A stretch of 64,000 nt of DNA from Alistipes sp. (GCA_017398555.1 JAFQFV010000008.1:1-64000), one strand, 5' to 3'. Counted from the first letter of the stretch, positions 55,928 to 63,885 are shown. Notes: generated by a model not told the origin, from the sequence alone. A program made the numbers and translations.

Positions 55928-58228
55928 ATGGCAACTAAAAGAGCTGAGAGTAGAGCTAGATATTTTGTTCGCAAAACCTTGCAGAGTAAGGGTTGGAATA
56001 TTAATCATCCTGAAGAGGGTGGTGATTTGTTAGAAGAACAAGAAGTTGTTTCTTATTTCCCTAAAATTGGATTGGGACAAAAGCGCCCAGATTTCCTTGT
56101 ATGCTTAAATGGAGAGCCGGCTATTGTTATAGAGACAAAGAATGAATTTAAAAAATATGATAGTGCCATAAATGAAGCTGTCGAATATTGCGAAATTATT
56201 AATTCTCATCACAAGCACTCAGTTAAGATTGCTATTGGCGTAGCTGGTGAGGATAATAGTGGATATATAGTTAAAATTAAGTATCTGAAAGATGGCAAAT
56301 GGTCTAGTTTAACTTCCAGGGATAATGAAGTTACAGCAATTATATCAAAATTAGAGTGTATTGATGCTATTCAAGCAGACAATTATACATTAAATGTAGA
56401 GATACCATCTAGTAGCGAGTTTATTGATGCAGCCATTGAAATGTCAAAAGTGCTTCGTCAGGCTAAAATTGAACCATCCCTTCGCCCAAAAGTTGTTGGA
56501 GCTGTTACAACTGCATTGTATCGTGGAGATATTAATTTCTTATCAGAAAATCCACTTGCAGAGATTAATAGTTTGCTAGCGCAGACGATTAATGAGAGTG
56601 CTCATTTATCCAATAGTAAAAAAGAAAGACTGATTGAGGCAATTACATTAACTGGAGGGGACTACGATAGATTGTCTCCATTCATAAATCGCATCATCTC
56701 TATTTTGCAGAGACTTAATGTAAGGGTTGTATTACAATCTGATGCGGACTTTTTGGGAATGTTCTATGAAGCATTCTTGAGATACGGATCGGATAACAAT
56801 GCAATGGGTATTGTATTTACGCCTAGACATATTACCCGTTTATGCATTGACTTAGTCGGTGTTGAAATAGGACAAAAAATCATTGATATTACTTGTGGAA
56901 CAGGAGGTTTTCTTGTATCTGCATTTGACAAACTAAAAGTACAATCTACTTCGGAAATATCATTAGAGCAAATTAGACAGTCAATTTGGGGTTATGACAC
57001 AAATCCTACAGTATGGGCGTTGTCATGCCTAAATATGTTTTTTAGAGGAGATGGTAGAAGTCATATTGAAAACCAGTCCTCTTTGTGCGAAGAAGCTAAG
57101 AATAATGTTTTTAGACAGTGTCATAGAGCATTTTTAAATCCTCCATTTCATCAAGAAGGTGAGCCTGAACGAGACTTTATTGATGCATCAATGGATGCCT
57201 TGTGTCAAGGCGGGTTATTTGCAGGCGTGGTATATGCTGGAATGTTTGCTGATGAAGACAATGCCATATGGAGAGAGTCTTTCCTAAATAAACACACCTT
57301 GTTGGGAATGATTAGTTTGCCAGATGATTTATTCTATCCAACATCTGCTCCTACATCTATCATGATTGCGAGAGCGCATGTCCCGCAACCTCGAGGAAGT
57401 AAAGTTTTTATGGCTAAAATATGGAATGATGGCTTTGATAAATTAAAGGGTAAAAGAGTACAATGCAGTGGCAGTCAAATCCCAGATATCTTACAAGCCT
57501 TTAGAAACTTTATGGAAGGAAAATCTTGTGAGTCTGAAAATGTAATAACTATTAATTCAGACCTTATTCGTGGTGGAAATGAATATAGCCCACAGCAATG
57601 GTTGCCTCGAATATCAGTCTCTGAAGAACAGAATAACAAAGAAAATCAAAAATCGTTATTTGCTTTATTCCAAGCTATAACGAATTTTCCTGATATTACA
57701 GATAGTTTGGAGTGTGATTTTGAGGATAAAATACCTAGCAGTTTACCTCGCTTACCAATAGGAGTGGCTAATTCGCTGTCGTATTTTTTCTATATAGAAA
57801 CTGGTCATTCAAAAGGAGAGAAAAACTATTCGCAGGGAATATGTCCATATGTTTCAAGTGGCGATGATATTAATGGTGTAGTAAGATTAGTCAATGAGGT
57901 AGAAGATGAATTGTGCGATGGCTGCATTACAGTATCTGCATTTGGAACAGCATATATTCAACCATGGAAATTTATAGCTAGAGGAAATGGAGGTAGTGCT
58001 GTGAGAGTATTAAGGCCTAAATTTCGAATGACAACAAGAGAATTATTTTGGTTTGCTGCTCAAATCAATTCCCAGAAATGGAGATTTTCGTATGCACGTA
58101 TGGCAATAAAGTCAAGATTGGAAAGATTAGAAGTTGAAGCACCAAGTCAATACATGAATGCTCCGGTTAATCTTGTATCTAAGTTAAAGGCGTTTAAAGA
58201 TTCTCTGGTTAGTCATAGTTCATTATGA
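55928..58228 (+). CDS. single-chain restriction-modification protein (nuclease-methylase-specificity fusion)
   Basis: 766 residues. N-terminal PD-(D/E)xK nuclease: R-P-D-F-L-V (D55) and I-V-I-E-T-K (E69, K71). A helical part follows, then an N6-adenine methylase: F-T-P-R-H-I-T (298-304), SAM motif D-I-T-C-G-T-G-G-F (320-328) and catalytic N-P-P-F (404-407), in gamma-class order. The C-terminal about 190 residues (R-L-P-I-G-V-A-N-S onward, with I-C-P-Y-V-S-S-G-D) look like one HsdS-type target-recognition domain. This is type IIG/IIB-like architecture but short, with a single recognition domain. Codons are strongly A/T-ending, unlike neighbours, so recent transfer is likely. A nuclease-dead methylase cannot be excluded. 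Confidence 0.85.
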   Translation: MATKRAESRARYFVRKTLQSKGWNINHPEEGGDLLEEQEVVSYFPKIGLGQKRPDFLVCLNGEPAIVIETKNEFKKYDSAINEAVEYCEIINSHHKHSVKIAIGVAGEDNSGYIVKIKYLKDGKWSSLTSRDNEVTAIISKLECIDAIQADNYTLNVEIPSSSEFIDAAIEMSKVLRQAKIEPSLRPKVVGAVTTALYRGDINFLSENPLAEINSLLAQTINESAHLSNSKKERLIEAITLTGGDYDRLSPFINRIISILQRLNVRVVLQSDADFLGMFYEAFLRYGSDNNAMGIVFTPRHITRLCIDLVGVEIGQKIIDITCGTGGFLVSAFDKLKVQSTSEISLEQIRQSIWGYDTNPTVWALSCLNMFFRGDGRSHIENQSSLCEEAKNNVFRQCHRAFLNPPFHQEGEPERDFIDASMDALCQGGLFAGVVYAGMFADEDNAIWRESFLNKHTLLGMISLPDDLFYPTSAPTSIMIARAHVPQPRGSKVFMAKIWNDGFDKLKGKRVQCSGSQIPDILQAFRNFMEGKSCESENVITINSDLIRGGNEYSPQQWLPRISVSEEQNNKENQKSLFALFQAITNFPDITDSLECDFEDKIPSSLPRLPIGVANSLSYFFYIETGHSKGEKNYSQGICPYVSSGDDINGVVRLVNEVEDELCDGCITVSAFGTAYIQPWKFIARGNGGSAVRVLRPKFRMTTRELFWFAAQINSQKWRFSYARMAIKSRLERLEVEAPSQYMNAPVNLVSKLKAFKDSLVSHSSL

Positions 58229-58353
58229 TAAACCCTCCGCCCATTGCGACAAAATGCGACAAAAGTGTTGAACCTATGTTGAACCTAATGTTGCGAAATA
58301 GGCGTTGTAGGCACATAAACCCCAATACATTATACCCCCTGAGGGGGTACAGG

Positions 58354-58380
58354 AGCGAGAAACGAAAGTTTCTCGCTTTT
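58354..58380 (+). terminator. original tRNA-Lys terminator, now beyond the element
   Basis: AGCGAGAAAC-GAAA-GTTTCTCGCT (58354-58377), then a T run, four bases after the right 15-base repeat. It would have followed the tRNA before insertion. Confidence 0.85.
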
Positions 58381-58423
58381 TTGTTTGCTGGAGGTGGGAG
58401 CTTGCTCACAGGCTCACAGACAA

Positions 58424-58457
58424 ACAAAAAAAAGATGCGAGGTTTTCACCTCGCATC
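58424..58457 (-). terminator. tRNA-His terminator
   Basis: A perfect 10-bp stem GATGCGAGGT/ACCTCGCATC (58434-58443 with 58448-58457), loop of four, followed on the minus strand by a long T run. Confidence 0.9.
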
Positions 58458-58468
58458 CTGCTTTCAAG

Positions 58469-58543
58469 GGTGGAAGATGGGATTCGAACCCACGACCTTC
58501 GGAACCACAATCCGTCACTCTAACCAGCTGAGCTACATCCACC
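58469..58543 (-). tRNA. tRNA-His (anticodon GTG)
   Basis: On the minus strand: extra 5' G opposite discriminator C (the tRNA-His identity pair), acceptor GTGGATG, D arm GCTCAGCTGGTTAGAGT, anticodon loop TTGTGGT (GTG), T arm GTGGG-TTCGAAT-CCCAT. The terminator follows at once; the promoter lies at 58569-58576. Confidence 0.93.
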
Positions 58544-58568
58544 ATATAATTCGTTTCCGAATCGGGGA

Positions 58569-58576
58569 CAAAAGTA
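58569..58576 (-). promoter_or_regulatory. tRNA-His promoter
   Basis: TACTTTTG on the minus strand, 25 bases before the tRNA. The rest of 58577-58660 is featureless. Confidence 0.6.
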
Positions 58577-58660
58577 ATACAGATTTTTGTTACATCCAAA
58601 TTTCCAAGGCAGTTTTTCGCAAAATTTCGCAAAAAAGTGTACTGTGCTTACCGTTTTTTA

Positions 58661-59446
58661 CTATTTATCCTTACGCAGATACTTGAAAAACTCAACAATC
58701 TCCGGAAGCATTGTTCTCTGTATATCGTGTCCGTATGGATGGGTAGCATCAACAACGTGCGCTCCGTTGTTTCCATAGTAGATAGTAGTAGATTTTGTAA
58801 ACTTTTGAGAGGAACCGCTACAGCCATTAATCTGTTTTGCCACCTTTACATCTCTTCTCACCCTTTCAATATTTACAATTTCGTCCAACTCGCCTCCCAT
58901 AATAAAGACAGGTTTTGGCTTTCGTTTATCTGCATTTTCACCCAACCTACGCGTACTTGAGGCCGACGGAGCAAAGCCCTTAAATTTATCACCACGAAAT
59001 GCCCACAGGGCGTATGTAAAGCCACCGCCGTTTGAGTGACCCGTAGCAAAAACATTACGGCTATCTACATTATAATTCTTCTCAAGATAGTCCAGCAGCA
59101 CATCAAAGAAGCGGATATCTCGGCCCTCGTCCTCCGTGTCACTTATCACCCAACCAAAGCCGTCGCGATAGCCGCCCTCGCACCACATACCCTGCGGATA
59201 GACCACTATAGCCTCGCTCCAAAAGTTGTGGATATCTATCTTTTTGGATATCCCGTACATAGAGCCACCCCTGCCGTGAAAGACAAAGACAAGTGGAGCG
59301 GGTGCTCTCTGTTCTTGCGGTGCATAGACAAGGGCGCGGCGAGTTGTTCCGTCGCTTGTAACAGAGATAATCTCGCCTTCTCTACCCTCCGCCCTACATA
59401 GCAGAGTTGACAAGGTTGCAAAGCAGAATAGTACTATTCGTAGCAT
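58661..59446 (-). CDS. secreted alpha/beta-hydrolase esterase (PHB-depolymerase/LpqC-like)
   Basis: 261 residues with a signal peptide (cut near CRA-EGR). Oxyanion segment F-V-F-H-G-R-G-G, nucleophile elbow G-H-S-N-G-G-G (Ser near residue 155), late Asp in G-G-E-L-D-E-I-V and a terminal His in T-H-P-Y-G-H-D. The family includes feruloyl and acetyl-xylan esterases, so an ester-linked glycan is a plausible substrate. Promoter TACATTTG on the minus strand (59463-59470). Confidence 0.85.
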   Translation of the reverse strand: MLRIVLFCFATLSTLLCRAEGREGEIISVTSDGTTRRALVYAPQEQRAPAPLVFVFHGRGGSMYGISKKIDIHNFWSEAIVVYPQGMWCEGGYRDGFGWVISDTEDEGRDIRFFDVLLDYLEKNYNVDSRNVFATGHSNGGGFTYALWAFRGDKFKGFAPSASSTRRLGENADKRKPKPVFIMGGELDEIVNIERVRRDVKVAKQINGCSGSSQKFTKSTTIYYGNNGAHVVDATHPYGHDIQRTMLPEIVEFFKYLRKDK

Positions 59447-59521
59447 AGGTAATCATTTTATACAAATGTATTAAAAAGTTGAGAGAGTTGCAAATTTTTT
59501 GTATTTTATCAGGCAAATTGT

Positions 59522-59529
59522 TATCTTTG
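59522..59529 (+). promoter_or_regulatory. sdaA promoter, leaderless layout
   Basis: TATCTTTG ends four bases before the ATG at 59534. The join TTTGCATTATG is identical to that of the PHP gene at 8530-8539. Confidence 0.6.
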
Positions 59530-59533
59530 CATT

Positions 59534-60733
59534 ATGGAATCACTTCGCGAATTATACAAAGTTGGCTGTGGTCCTTCAAGCAGCCACACCATGGGCCCCA
59601 AGCGTGCTGCCGAGCAGTTTGCCGAGCGCACTGCGGGGGCTGAAAGCTATCGTGTAACGCTCTACGGCTCACTTGCTGCAACGGGTAAAGGTCACCTCAC
59701 TCACAGCGCAATTCTCTCTGTGTTGGAGCCACTTGCCCCTACAGAGATTGTCTGGAAGGCAGAGGTTGTGCTCGACTTCCACCCTAACGGTATGTTGTTC
59801 GAGGCGCTCAAGGGCGGTGAGGTCTTTGACAGCTGGACTATCTTCAGCGTTGGTGGCGGCTCACTCGCGAATGAGAACACCGTTGCCGCAGCACCACAGA
59901 GCATCTATCCTCTGAACACTATTGAGGAGATTAAGCAGTGGTGTTACGATGAGGGTAAGACCTTCTGGGAGTATGTAGAGGAGTGCGAAGGCCCTGAGAT
60001 TTGGGACTTCCTCGACAATATTTGGAACATTATGTGCGAGACTGTGCAACGCGGGCTCAACAATGACGGCGTACTTCCTGGCGGACTGAAGGTTGCCCGC
60101 AAGGCGAGTACCTACTACGTCAAGAGCAAGAGTTACACCGGCTCACTGAGCTCTCGCGCAAGGATATATGCCTATGCCCTTGCCGTAGCAGAGGAGAATG
60201 CTTCGGGTGGAACAGTAGTAACTGCACCAACTTGTGGCTCGTGCGGAGTGTTACCGGGCGTGCTCTACCATATGACTACATCGCGTGAATTCCTCAGAAT
60301 CAGAGTATTACGTGCACTTGCCACAGCGGGTCTGTTTGGCAATGTAGTAAAGCATAACGCATCTATCTCGGGTGCCGAGGTTGGTTGTCAAGGCGAGATT
60401 GGTGTTGCTTGTGCTATGGCGGCAGCGGCAGCGTGTCAGCTCTTTGGCGGAACACCGGCACAGATTGAGTATGCTGCCGAGATGGGTCTTGAGCACCACC
60501 TCGGTCTTACTTGCGACCCGGTCTGCGGACTTGTGCAGGTGCCTTGTATCGAGAGAAATGCCGTAGCGGCAGCGCGTGCGTTGGATGCAAATGCCTTTGC
60601 CACACTCTCTGACGGTTCACACCTCGTCTCTTTCGACAAGGTTGTGGCTGTGATGAAAGAGACAGGTATCAACCTGCCAAGCCTCTACCGAGAGACCTCG
60701 GAGGGCGGTTTGGCTGTACATATTAAACGTTAA
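59534..60733 (+). CDS. sdaA: L-serine ammonia-lyase, single chain, iron-sulfur
   Basis: 399 residues: V-G-C-G-P-S-S-S-H-T-M-G-P near the N-terminus (substrate loop), T-C-G-S-C-G-V-L-P-G, H-N-A-S-I-S-G-A-E-V-G-C-Q-G-E-I-G and C-D-P-V-C-G-L-V-Q-V-P-C-I-E-R-N, whose Cys hold the 4Fe-4S cluster. It converts serine to pyruvate and ammonia and is oxygen sensitive, which fits an anaerobe. It is the first of four closely spaced genes. Confidence 0.94.
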   Translation: MESLRELYKVGCGPSSSHTMGPKRAAEQFAERTAGAESYRVTLYGSLAATGKGHLTHSAILSVLEPLAPTEIVWKAEVVLDFHPNGMLFEALKGGEVFDSWTIFSVGGGSLANENTVAAAPQSIYPLNTIEEIKQWCYDEGKTFWEYVEECEGPEIWDFLDNIWNIMCETVQRGLNNDGVLPGGLKVARKASTYYVKSKSYTGSLSSRARIYAYALAVAEENASGGTVVTAPTCGSCGVLPGVLYHMTTSREFLRIRVLRALATAGLFGNVVKHNASISGAEVGCQGEIGVACAMAAAAACQLFGGTPAQIEYAAEMGLEHHLGLTCDPVCGLVQVPCIERNAVAAARALDANAFATLSDGSHLVSFDKVVAVMKETGINLPSLYRETSEGGLAVHIKR

Positions 60734-60744
60734 ATATAGAAGAG

Positions 60745-61101
60745 ATGATGAAGATTGCCGTTCCTACTCGTGAGGGTCTGGTCGATGACCACTTCGGCCA
60801 CTGCGACCACTACACAATTTTTACAATCGACGAGGGTCGTATCACAGAGACCACTACCCTGCCGTCACCGCAAGGCTGCGGTTGCAAGTCAAATATCGCC
60901 TCTGTACTGCAACAGATGGGCATAACCGTTATGCTTGCAGGCAGTATGGGCGAGGGTGCTAAAAACAAGCTTGAGGCGCACTCTATCCGCGTTATCAGAG
61001 GCTGTTCAGGCGTTGTTGCAAATGTCGTAGAGGGATTTTTGAGGGGTTTTGTATTTGATTCGGGGGTAGGATGTGCAGCTCACGAATGTCACGAACACTA
61101 A
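60745..61101 (+). CDS. NifX/NafY-type iron-molybdenum cofactor-binding-like protein
   Basis: 118 residues of the dinitrogenase FeMo-cofactor family (COG1433 type): K-I-A-V-P-T-R-E-G-L-V-D-D-H-F-G-H-C (near 3-20), then G-C-G-C-K-S-N-I-A and L-A-G-S-M-G-E-G-A-K-N-K-L. The tail is unusual, with Cys/His-rich G-C-A-A-H-E-C-H-E-H, a likely metal site. No nitrogenase genes are near, so a metal-cluster handling role is likelier. It starts 11 bases after sdaA (ATGATG; the second Met is also possible). Confidence 0.85.
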   Translation: MMKIAVPTREGLVDDHFGHCDHYTIFTIDEGRITETTTLPSPQGCGCKSNIASVLQQMGITVMLAGSMGEGAKNKLEAHSIRVIRGCSGVVANVVEGFLRGFVFDSGVGCAAHECHEH

Positions 61102-61110
61102 ATTTGAGAT

Positions 61111-61437
61111 ATGAACAAGCTGAAGACAAATATTATTATCGATATTCTAATGCTCGTTGCAATGGCTATTGTCAGCGGTTCGGGCTATCTGATTGAGGAG
61201 GTATGCCGTCGTGGTGTCACCTTCTTGGGTATGGGTCGCCGAGTTTGGACAGATATACACATTTGGTCGGGCATTATTCTGGTTGCGCTGCTTATAGTAC
61301 ACATCGTCTTTCATTGGAAGAGCGTAAATGGGTTCTTTACAAAACATATTCCTAATAGAGCCATCAGATATGTTGTCTATGCTCTGCTGTTGGCACTTAT
61401 TTTGATAGCTTCAATTCCTTGGTTATTTTTCATCTAA
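61111..61437 (+). CDS. DUF4405 membrane protein
   Basis: 108 residues with three hydrophobic helices (about 9-27, 50-68, 84-106) and two His in the second (I-H-I-W-S-G ... I-V-H-I-V-F-H-W), the pattern of a small membrane cytochrome b. DUF4405 proteins are thought to bind haem. It lies between the NifX-like gene and rubredoxin, which suggests an electron-transfer unit. Confidence 0.8.
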   Translation: MNKLKTNIIIDILMLVAMAIVSGSGYLIEEVCRRGVTFLGMGRRVWTDIHIWSGIILVALLIVHIVFHWKSVNGFFTKHIPNRAIRYVVYALLLALILIASIPWLFFI

Positions 61438-61450
61438 AAAAATATAAGCT

Positions 61451-61609
61451 ATGAAGAAGTATCGTTGCGTTGTATGCGATTGGGTCTATGACCCAGCTGT
61501 TGGAGATCCTGATAATGGTATTGCACCGGGAACACCTTTTGACCAGTTGCCTGACGATTGGGCTTGCCCACTCTGCGGCGCCGGCAAAGAGGATTTCGAA
61601 GAGGCATAA
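61451..61609 (+). CDS. rubredoxin
   Basis: 52 residues, short enough to be missed by length cut-offs. Both metal knuckles are present: [11 protein letters not shown] near the start and [10 protein letters not shown] near the end, with the usual [12 protein letters not shown] between. It carries single electrons on Fe(Cys)4. It starts 13 bases after the DUF4405 gene and closes the operon. Confidence 0.95.
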   Translation: MKKYRCVVCDWVYDPAVGDPDNGIAPGTPFDQLPDDWACPLCGAGKEDFEEA

Positions 61610-61614
61610 CAAAC

Positions 61615-61634
61615 ACCCCCGCGGGGGTACTTTT
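61615..61634 (+). terminator. short GC terminator after rubredoxin
   Basis: ACCCCC-GC-GGGGGT followed by ACTTTTT, five bases after the rubredoxin stop. Confidence 0.65.
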
Positions 61635-61687
61635 TGATTGTTGGTTGCTCCTCCAAACCTCCCTTTAATCCACCTAAAGGTGGGTCA

Positions 61688-61823
61688 ATGTGTTAGAGAT
61701 GGTGCATCACAAAAGAAATCCCTTTGGGATAGTAGTAAAACCTACAGCCCAAAGGGGTTTACTTTTAGGGATGTGCAGCAAATTTGCACTCTGCTTACTC
61801 TGTGCACTCATTTGTCGTCAAAC
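61688..61823. repeat. palindromic intergenic element, unit D1
   Basis: Contains GTGTTAGAGATGGTGCATC as in C1, the hairpin AAATCCCTTTGGGA / CCCAAAGGGGTTT with tip TAGTAAAACCTA, then TTTTAGGGATGTGC. Its right flank TTTGCACTCTGCTTACTC ends TTTGTCGTCAAA and recurs after unit D2. Confidence 0.7.
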
Positions 61824-61844
61824 ATCACTTAAAGTGACGACCGT

Positions 61845-61987
61845 TTTGTTGTCAAAGCGTGTTAGAGATGGCGCATCGTGAAATATCCCCGGATGGGACA
61901 TACTCGACGTATTTCCCATTCGGGGATATGAGGGATGTGCTACAAATTTGCACTCTGCTTACTCTGTGCACTCATTTGTCGTCAAAA
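61845..61987. repeat. palindromic intergenic element, unit D2
   Basis: TTTGTTGTCAAAG start, GTGTTAGAGATGGCGCATCG, hairpin CGGATGGGACATAC / GTATTTCCCATTCGGG with tip TCGAC (compensatory to unit C2), then AGGGATGTGC and the same right flank as D1. It abuts D3. Confidence 0.7.
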
Positions 61988-62099
61988 GGTAGTAGTAGCA
62001 ACGCTCGGCGAAATTGAACACGATGGGCTGTACAAGACGTACTGCCCATTGTGGGCATATTTCGTTAGCGGAAGCTAATGCTGCCTTTTCACGGCAAAT
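61975..62099. repeat. palindromic intergenic element, unit D3
   Basis: A 125-base copy matching unit B (35308-35432) at all but two positions, both in the terminal inverted repeats. It sits between rubredoxin and acyl-CoA ligase 2, genes that converge on it. Confidence 0.85.
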
Positions 62100-62110
62100 G
62101 CACAACAGAA

Positions 62111-63751
62111 CTAATCTTTCTTTTTGCCTCGTCCATCATACAAGAACCTACGAATCTTCTTCGACGGAGTCTTTACGAACTCTTCCTCCTCCTCGACTAC
62201 CTCGGTGATGCGGGAGTTACGATTTACCTTGGAGTTAATCCACTGCTTGATGTCATCCATAACCTCATCGCGGACCTTTGCCCACTCCTCCTTCTTCTCC
62301 TCGAAGTCATCTACCAGCTCCTCATAACGAGCCTTAATGGCATCCATATCGAAGTTCACGAGCGCTACCAGATGGCCCTCATGCTCGGTAACGAGTGACT
62401 CGCTGATAAATACGTGCTGGTTAAGTACGCTCTCGATATCCTCAGGATAGATATTCTCACCACTTGGGCCAAGAATCATATTCTTCAGTCGGCCCTTGAT
62501 GTAGAGCCAGCCATCCTTATCGAAGCAAGCCAGGTCGCCTGTACGGAACCAACCATCCTCGGTAAATACAGCCTTTGTAGCCTCCTCATTCTTATAGTAA
62601 CCAATCATCTGGCTTGGGCTCTTAACGACCAACTCGCCGATACCCTCCTCATTAGGGTTCTCGATACGGCCCTGAACGCCCTGCAACAGTGGGCCTGTAG
62701 AGCCGAGGCGCAACATACCATCAACAGCACCTGCAAGCAGCGGAGCGGTCTCGGTAAGGCCATAACCGATGTCGTAGATAAACTTTGCATCGAGCAGGAA
62801 CTGCTCCACCTTTGAATCGAGCTTTGCGCCACCGATACCAAAGAAACGAACACGACCACCGAAGGTCTTTGTCAGCTTCTTACCTGCCATACGGTGCAAC
62901 ATCTTACGGATAAAGCCAACGCCATAGAGGGCACGCATAAATGCAGAAGATGTAAACTTCTTAAGCACTGCGCCACGGTATATCTTCTCAATAATCAGCG
63001 GCACGGTAAGCATAATTGTCGGGCGAACCTCCTTAAGTGCCGGCAGAAGGATAGATACGGTCGGAGCCTTATCCAGATATACCACATGGCAACCGTGCGA
63101 AAAGGCGAGAATAAGGCCGATTGTACACTCGTATGTATGCGCAAGTGGCAGTACAGAGAGGAAGATATCCTCCGGATAGACCATAAAGAGCTTATCAATC
63201 ATCTCCAACTGCGAGCAGAGGTTGTAGTGGGTAAGCATAACGCCCTTTGGCTGCGAAGTGGTACCTGATGTGTAGATAATAGCTGCAAGATCATCCGGCT
63301 GCGGAATACGGGTAGTACCTGCGCCACCCTTAACATTCTGAGCAATGATACCCAGGTTCTTTGTACGAATAACGATATTAAGCTTATCGGCTGTCTTCTT
63401 TGCCAACTTCGAGAAGAGGCGGTCAGAGACGAAAAGCGCCTTAGACTCAGAATGTTCTACGATACGGTCAATATCCTCAGATGTAAAATCGGGCATAATA
63501 GGCACAACTACATAGCCCGCAGATGTAATTGCGAAGTATGCAACGCCCCAATTTGGAACACTGCTACTCAAAATAGCAACACGATCGCCGGGATGTATAT
63601 CGGCATCAGCCAACATCTCATGAATCTGCTTTACTCTCTCTCCAACCTCACTATAGGTCACCTCGGCTCCTCTCCACAAAGAGAAGGCTGTACGGTTTGA
63701 AAAACTCTTCAAACTCTGATGAAGTGCCTCATACAATGTCTTCACACTCAT
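62111..63751 (-). CDS. AMP-forming long-chain acyl-CoA ligase 2
   Basis: 546 residues: I-Y-T-S-G-T-T-S-Q-P-K-G-V (AMP loop, about 165-177), I-G-Y-G-L-T-E-T-A-P, G-W-F-R-T-G-D-L-A and the C-terminal F-V-K-T-P-S-K-K-I-R-R-F with the catalytic Lys. It is a paralogue of the gene at 48728-50428, with the same F-x-K-T-P-x-K-K-I ending. The message has a leader of about 75 bases with a stem-loop. Confidence 0.88.
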   Translation of the reverse strand: MSVKTLYEALHQSLKSFSNRTAFSLWRGAEVTYSEVGERVKQIHEMLADADIHPGDRVAILSSSVPNWGVAYFAITSAGYVVVPIMPDFTSEDIDRIVEHSESKALFVSDRLFSKLAKKTADKLNIVIRTKNLGIIAQNVKGGAGTTRIPQPDDLAAIIYTSGTTSQPKGVMLTHYNLCSQLEMIDKLFMVYPEDIFLSVLPLAHTYECTIGLILAFSHGCHVVYLDKAPTVSILLPALKEVRPTIMLTVPLIIEKIYRGAVLKKFTSSAFMRALYGVGFIRKMLHRMAGKKLTKTFGGRVRFFGIGGAKLDSKVEQFLLDAKFIYDIGYGLTETAPLLAGAVDGMLRLGSTGPLLQGVQGRIENPNEEGIGELVVKSPSQMIGYYKNEEATKAVFTEDGWFRTGDLACFDKDGWLYIKGRLKNMILGPSGENIYPEDIESVLNQHVFISESLVTEHEGHLVALVNFDMDAIKARYEELVDDFEEKKEEWAKVRDEVMDDIKQWINSKVNRNSRITEVVEEEEEFVKTPSKKIRRFLYDGRGKKKD

Positions 63752-63779
63752 TTTCTAAATATTTAATTTACACGCAGTT

Positions 63780-63838
63780 AAGAGTGTTATCTTATTGTTT
63801 ATCAATAAATTAAAAGTACACTCTTCTTTGCAAATTTA
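63780..63838 (-). promoter_or_regulatory. promoter and structured 5' leader of acyl-CoA ligase 2
   Basis: TAAATTTG on the minus strand (63831-63838). Just after the presumed start, AAGAGTGT (63818-63825) pairs with ACACTCTT (63780-63787), enclosing a second pair TTATTG/CAATAA (63792-63797 and 63803-63808). The DNA palindrome could be an operator or the RNA a hairpin. Confidence 0.5.
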
Positions 63839-63860
63839 CTATTTTTTACGTAAAAAATAC

Positions 63861-63868
63861 TATTTTTG
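63861..63868 (+). promoter_or_regulatory. queG promoter
   Basis: TATTTTTG, 17 bases before the ATG, divergent from acyl-CoA ligase 2. Confidence 0.55.
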
Positions 63869-63885
63869 TAGAAAATTTTATACCA

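Larger units (their letters stand above)
55678..58350. mobile_element. 2.66-kb integrative element at the tRNA-Lys 3' end
   Basis: A 15-base direct repeat CCCCTGAGGGGGTAC (55678-55692 and 58336-58350) bounds the segment; the left copy is the tRNA 3' end. Inside each end lie arm-type-like repeats: GTTGAACCTATG(C/T)TGAACC at 55800-55818 and 58267-58285, GCAACATT (55791-55798) inverted as AATGTTGC (58287-58294), and tandem TGCGACAAAA at 58245-58264. The only gene is an AT-rich restriction-modification fusion. No integrase is present, so it is a satellite mobilised in trans or a remnant. The gaps 55729-55927 and 58229-58335 hold only these repeats. Confidence 0.7.
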
